A stretch of 6,673 nucleotides of DNA from Flavobacteriales bacterium (GTDB lineage: Bacteria > Bacteroidota > Bacteroidia > Flavobacteriales_D > SKUL01). Location of the stretch: assembly GCA_007129985.1 (NCBI GenBank), contig SKUL01000302.1, forward strand, positions 1-6,673. The letters are read 5' to 3'. This document shows positions 6,107 to 6,673 of the stretch, piece by piece. The translations under genes were made by a program, and so were the position numbers. The notes under the pieces were generated by a model. That model had not been told where the DNA came from, searched no databases, and saw only the letters and a list, made by a program, of their open reading frames with translations. Within the stretch, counting starts at the first letter, position 1, and every line of letters begins with the position of its first letter.

Positions 6107-6673
6107 TTACTTCTGCGCCTGAAAGTACTGCAAAATTTTTTGCCCGAGAAATTCCGATAGCTTGAAGTGCGATTCGTGCGTCCAGCCGGCTATGTGGGGA
6201 GAAAATAACACGTTCTCATATTCAAGAAGTTGGGACCACACTTCCTGCTGTCCGGCGGTTTGAACCTTTTCGAAAGAGCTCCCTTCGTACTCGAGCACAT
6301 CGAGACATGCACCACCTACTTTGCCGGATTGAAGGCCGCGAACCAAAGCAGCGGTTTCCACCACCTTGCCGCGTGCGGTGTTGATGATGATTACACCGTC
6401 TTTGCAATGATGGGCAAATGCGTCGTTGAAGTAGTAGCGGGTTTCATCAGTAAGCGGAACGTGGAAACTGATAACATCTGCGCGCTGCTGCAAGACCTCG
6501 AGTGGAAATGCATCTACCCCGGCGGGAAGTTCGCGACGATATTTATCATAGACGATGATTCCGCAGCCGAAGCCTTGCAGTTTTTCGGCAAAAGCGCTGC
6601 CCATTTGTCCGCAGCCGATGATGCCTACGGTGAGTCTCCCCAGTTCGGTTCCGCGGTTTTCGGCGCGTCGCCA
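6107..6673 (-). CDS. D-2-hydroxyacid dehydrogenase (phosphoglycerate dehydrogenase-like), N-terminal part outside window
   Basis: NAD-dependent dehydrogenase of the D-isomer-specific 2-hydroxyacid family. The frame stays open to the right edge, so 188 C-terminal residues of a protein usually about 310-330 aa are seen. In visible numbering: TVGIIGCGQMGSAFA (15-29) is the Rossmann GxGxxG loop, VYDK (41-44) contains D43, which favours NAD over NADP, INTARG (97-102) gives the substrate-binding R101, CLDVLEYE (123-130) gives E128 and SPHIAGWT (158-165) gives the catalytic H160. The opening WRRAENRGTELGRLTVGIIG is of the kind found in serA-like proteins of Bacteroidota, but the substrate-binding domain is absent here. 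3-phosphoglycerate, glyoxylate/hydroxypyruvate or another 2-oxoacid therefore all remain possible, and no symbol is given. An internal ATG at 6604 falls inside the NAD loop and is not the start. The stop lies 20 bases before the hydrolase start. Confidence 0.92.
   Translation of the reverse strand, partial: WRRAENRGTELGRLTVGIIGCGQMGSAFAEKLQGFGCGIIVYDKYRRELPAGVDAFPLEVLQQRADVISFHVPLTDETRYYFNDAFAHHCKDGVIIINTARGKVVETAALVRGLQSGKVGGACLDVLEYEGSSFEKVQTAGQQEVWSQLLEYENVLFSPHIAGWTHESHFKLSEFLGQKILQYFQAQK

Overview
The window looks like chromosomal DNA of a member of the Bacteroidota. The evidence is an HtpG with wording typical of that phylum, a secreted enzyme ending in a type IX secretion (Por) sorting domain, start codons preceded by A-rich stretches rather than clear Shine-Dalgarno sites, and a promoter candidate of the TTG-N20-TAnnTTTG kind. 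Base composition is moderate, roughly half GC by eye. I cannot assign a genus; a Flavobacteriales-like lineage would fit.

Layout: (1) 1-1799, minus strand: htpG (Hsp90 chaperone), nearly complete and lacking only its C-terminal end beyond the left edge. (2) 1800-1986: a 187-bp divergent intergenic region with four regularly spaced TGTCA/TGACA half-sites, a perfect 10-bp palindrome and a candidate promoter for the rightward genes. (3) 1987-2908, plus strand: a two-gene type II toxin-antitoxin module, an Xre/MbcA/ParS-type antitoxin followed one base later by a RES-domain toxin. (4) 2941-4675, plus strand: a GNAT acetyltransferase of the diamine/SSAT-like type, overlapping by 14 bases a GTG-started monofunctional aspartate kinase. 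(5) A hairpin at 4651-4682 between convergent transcription units. (6) 4683-6086, minus strand: an exported alpha/beta-hydrolase (secretory-lipase-like) with a C-terminal T9SS sorting domain. (7) 6107-6673, minus strand: the C-terminal part of a D-2-hydroxyacid (phosphoglycerate-type) dehydrogenase whose start lies beyond the right edge. It is probably cotranscribed with the hydrolase.

How the genes relate: htpG, aspartate kinase and the dehydrogenase are housekeeping functions (protein folding, entry to the lysine/threonine/methionine pathway, central or serine-type metabolism). The Xre-RES pair is the accessory element and sits between htpG and the GNAT-aspartate kinase pair. RES toxins attack NAD+ metabolism and the antitoxin normally represses its own operon, so the palindrome over the promoter is a reasonable operator candidate.

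I found no clearly new system. The most useful leads are the periodic half-site array upstream of htpG and the operator/promoter architecture of the toxin-antitoxin operon. No tRNA, rRNA, CRISPR array, insertion sequence or prophage gene was seen.
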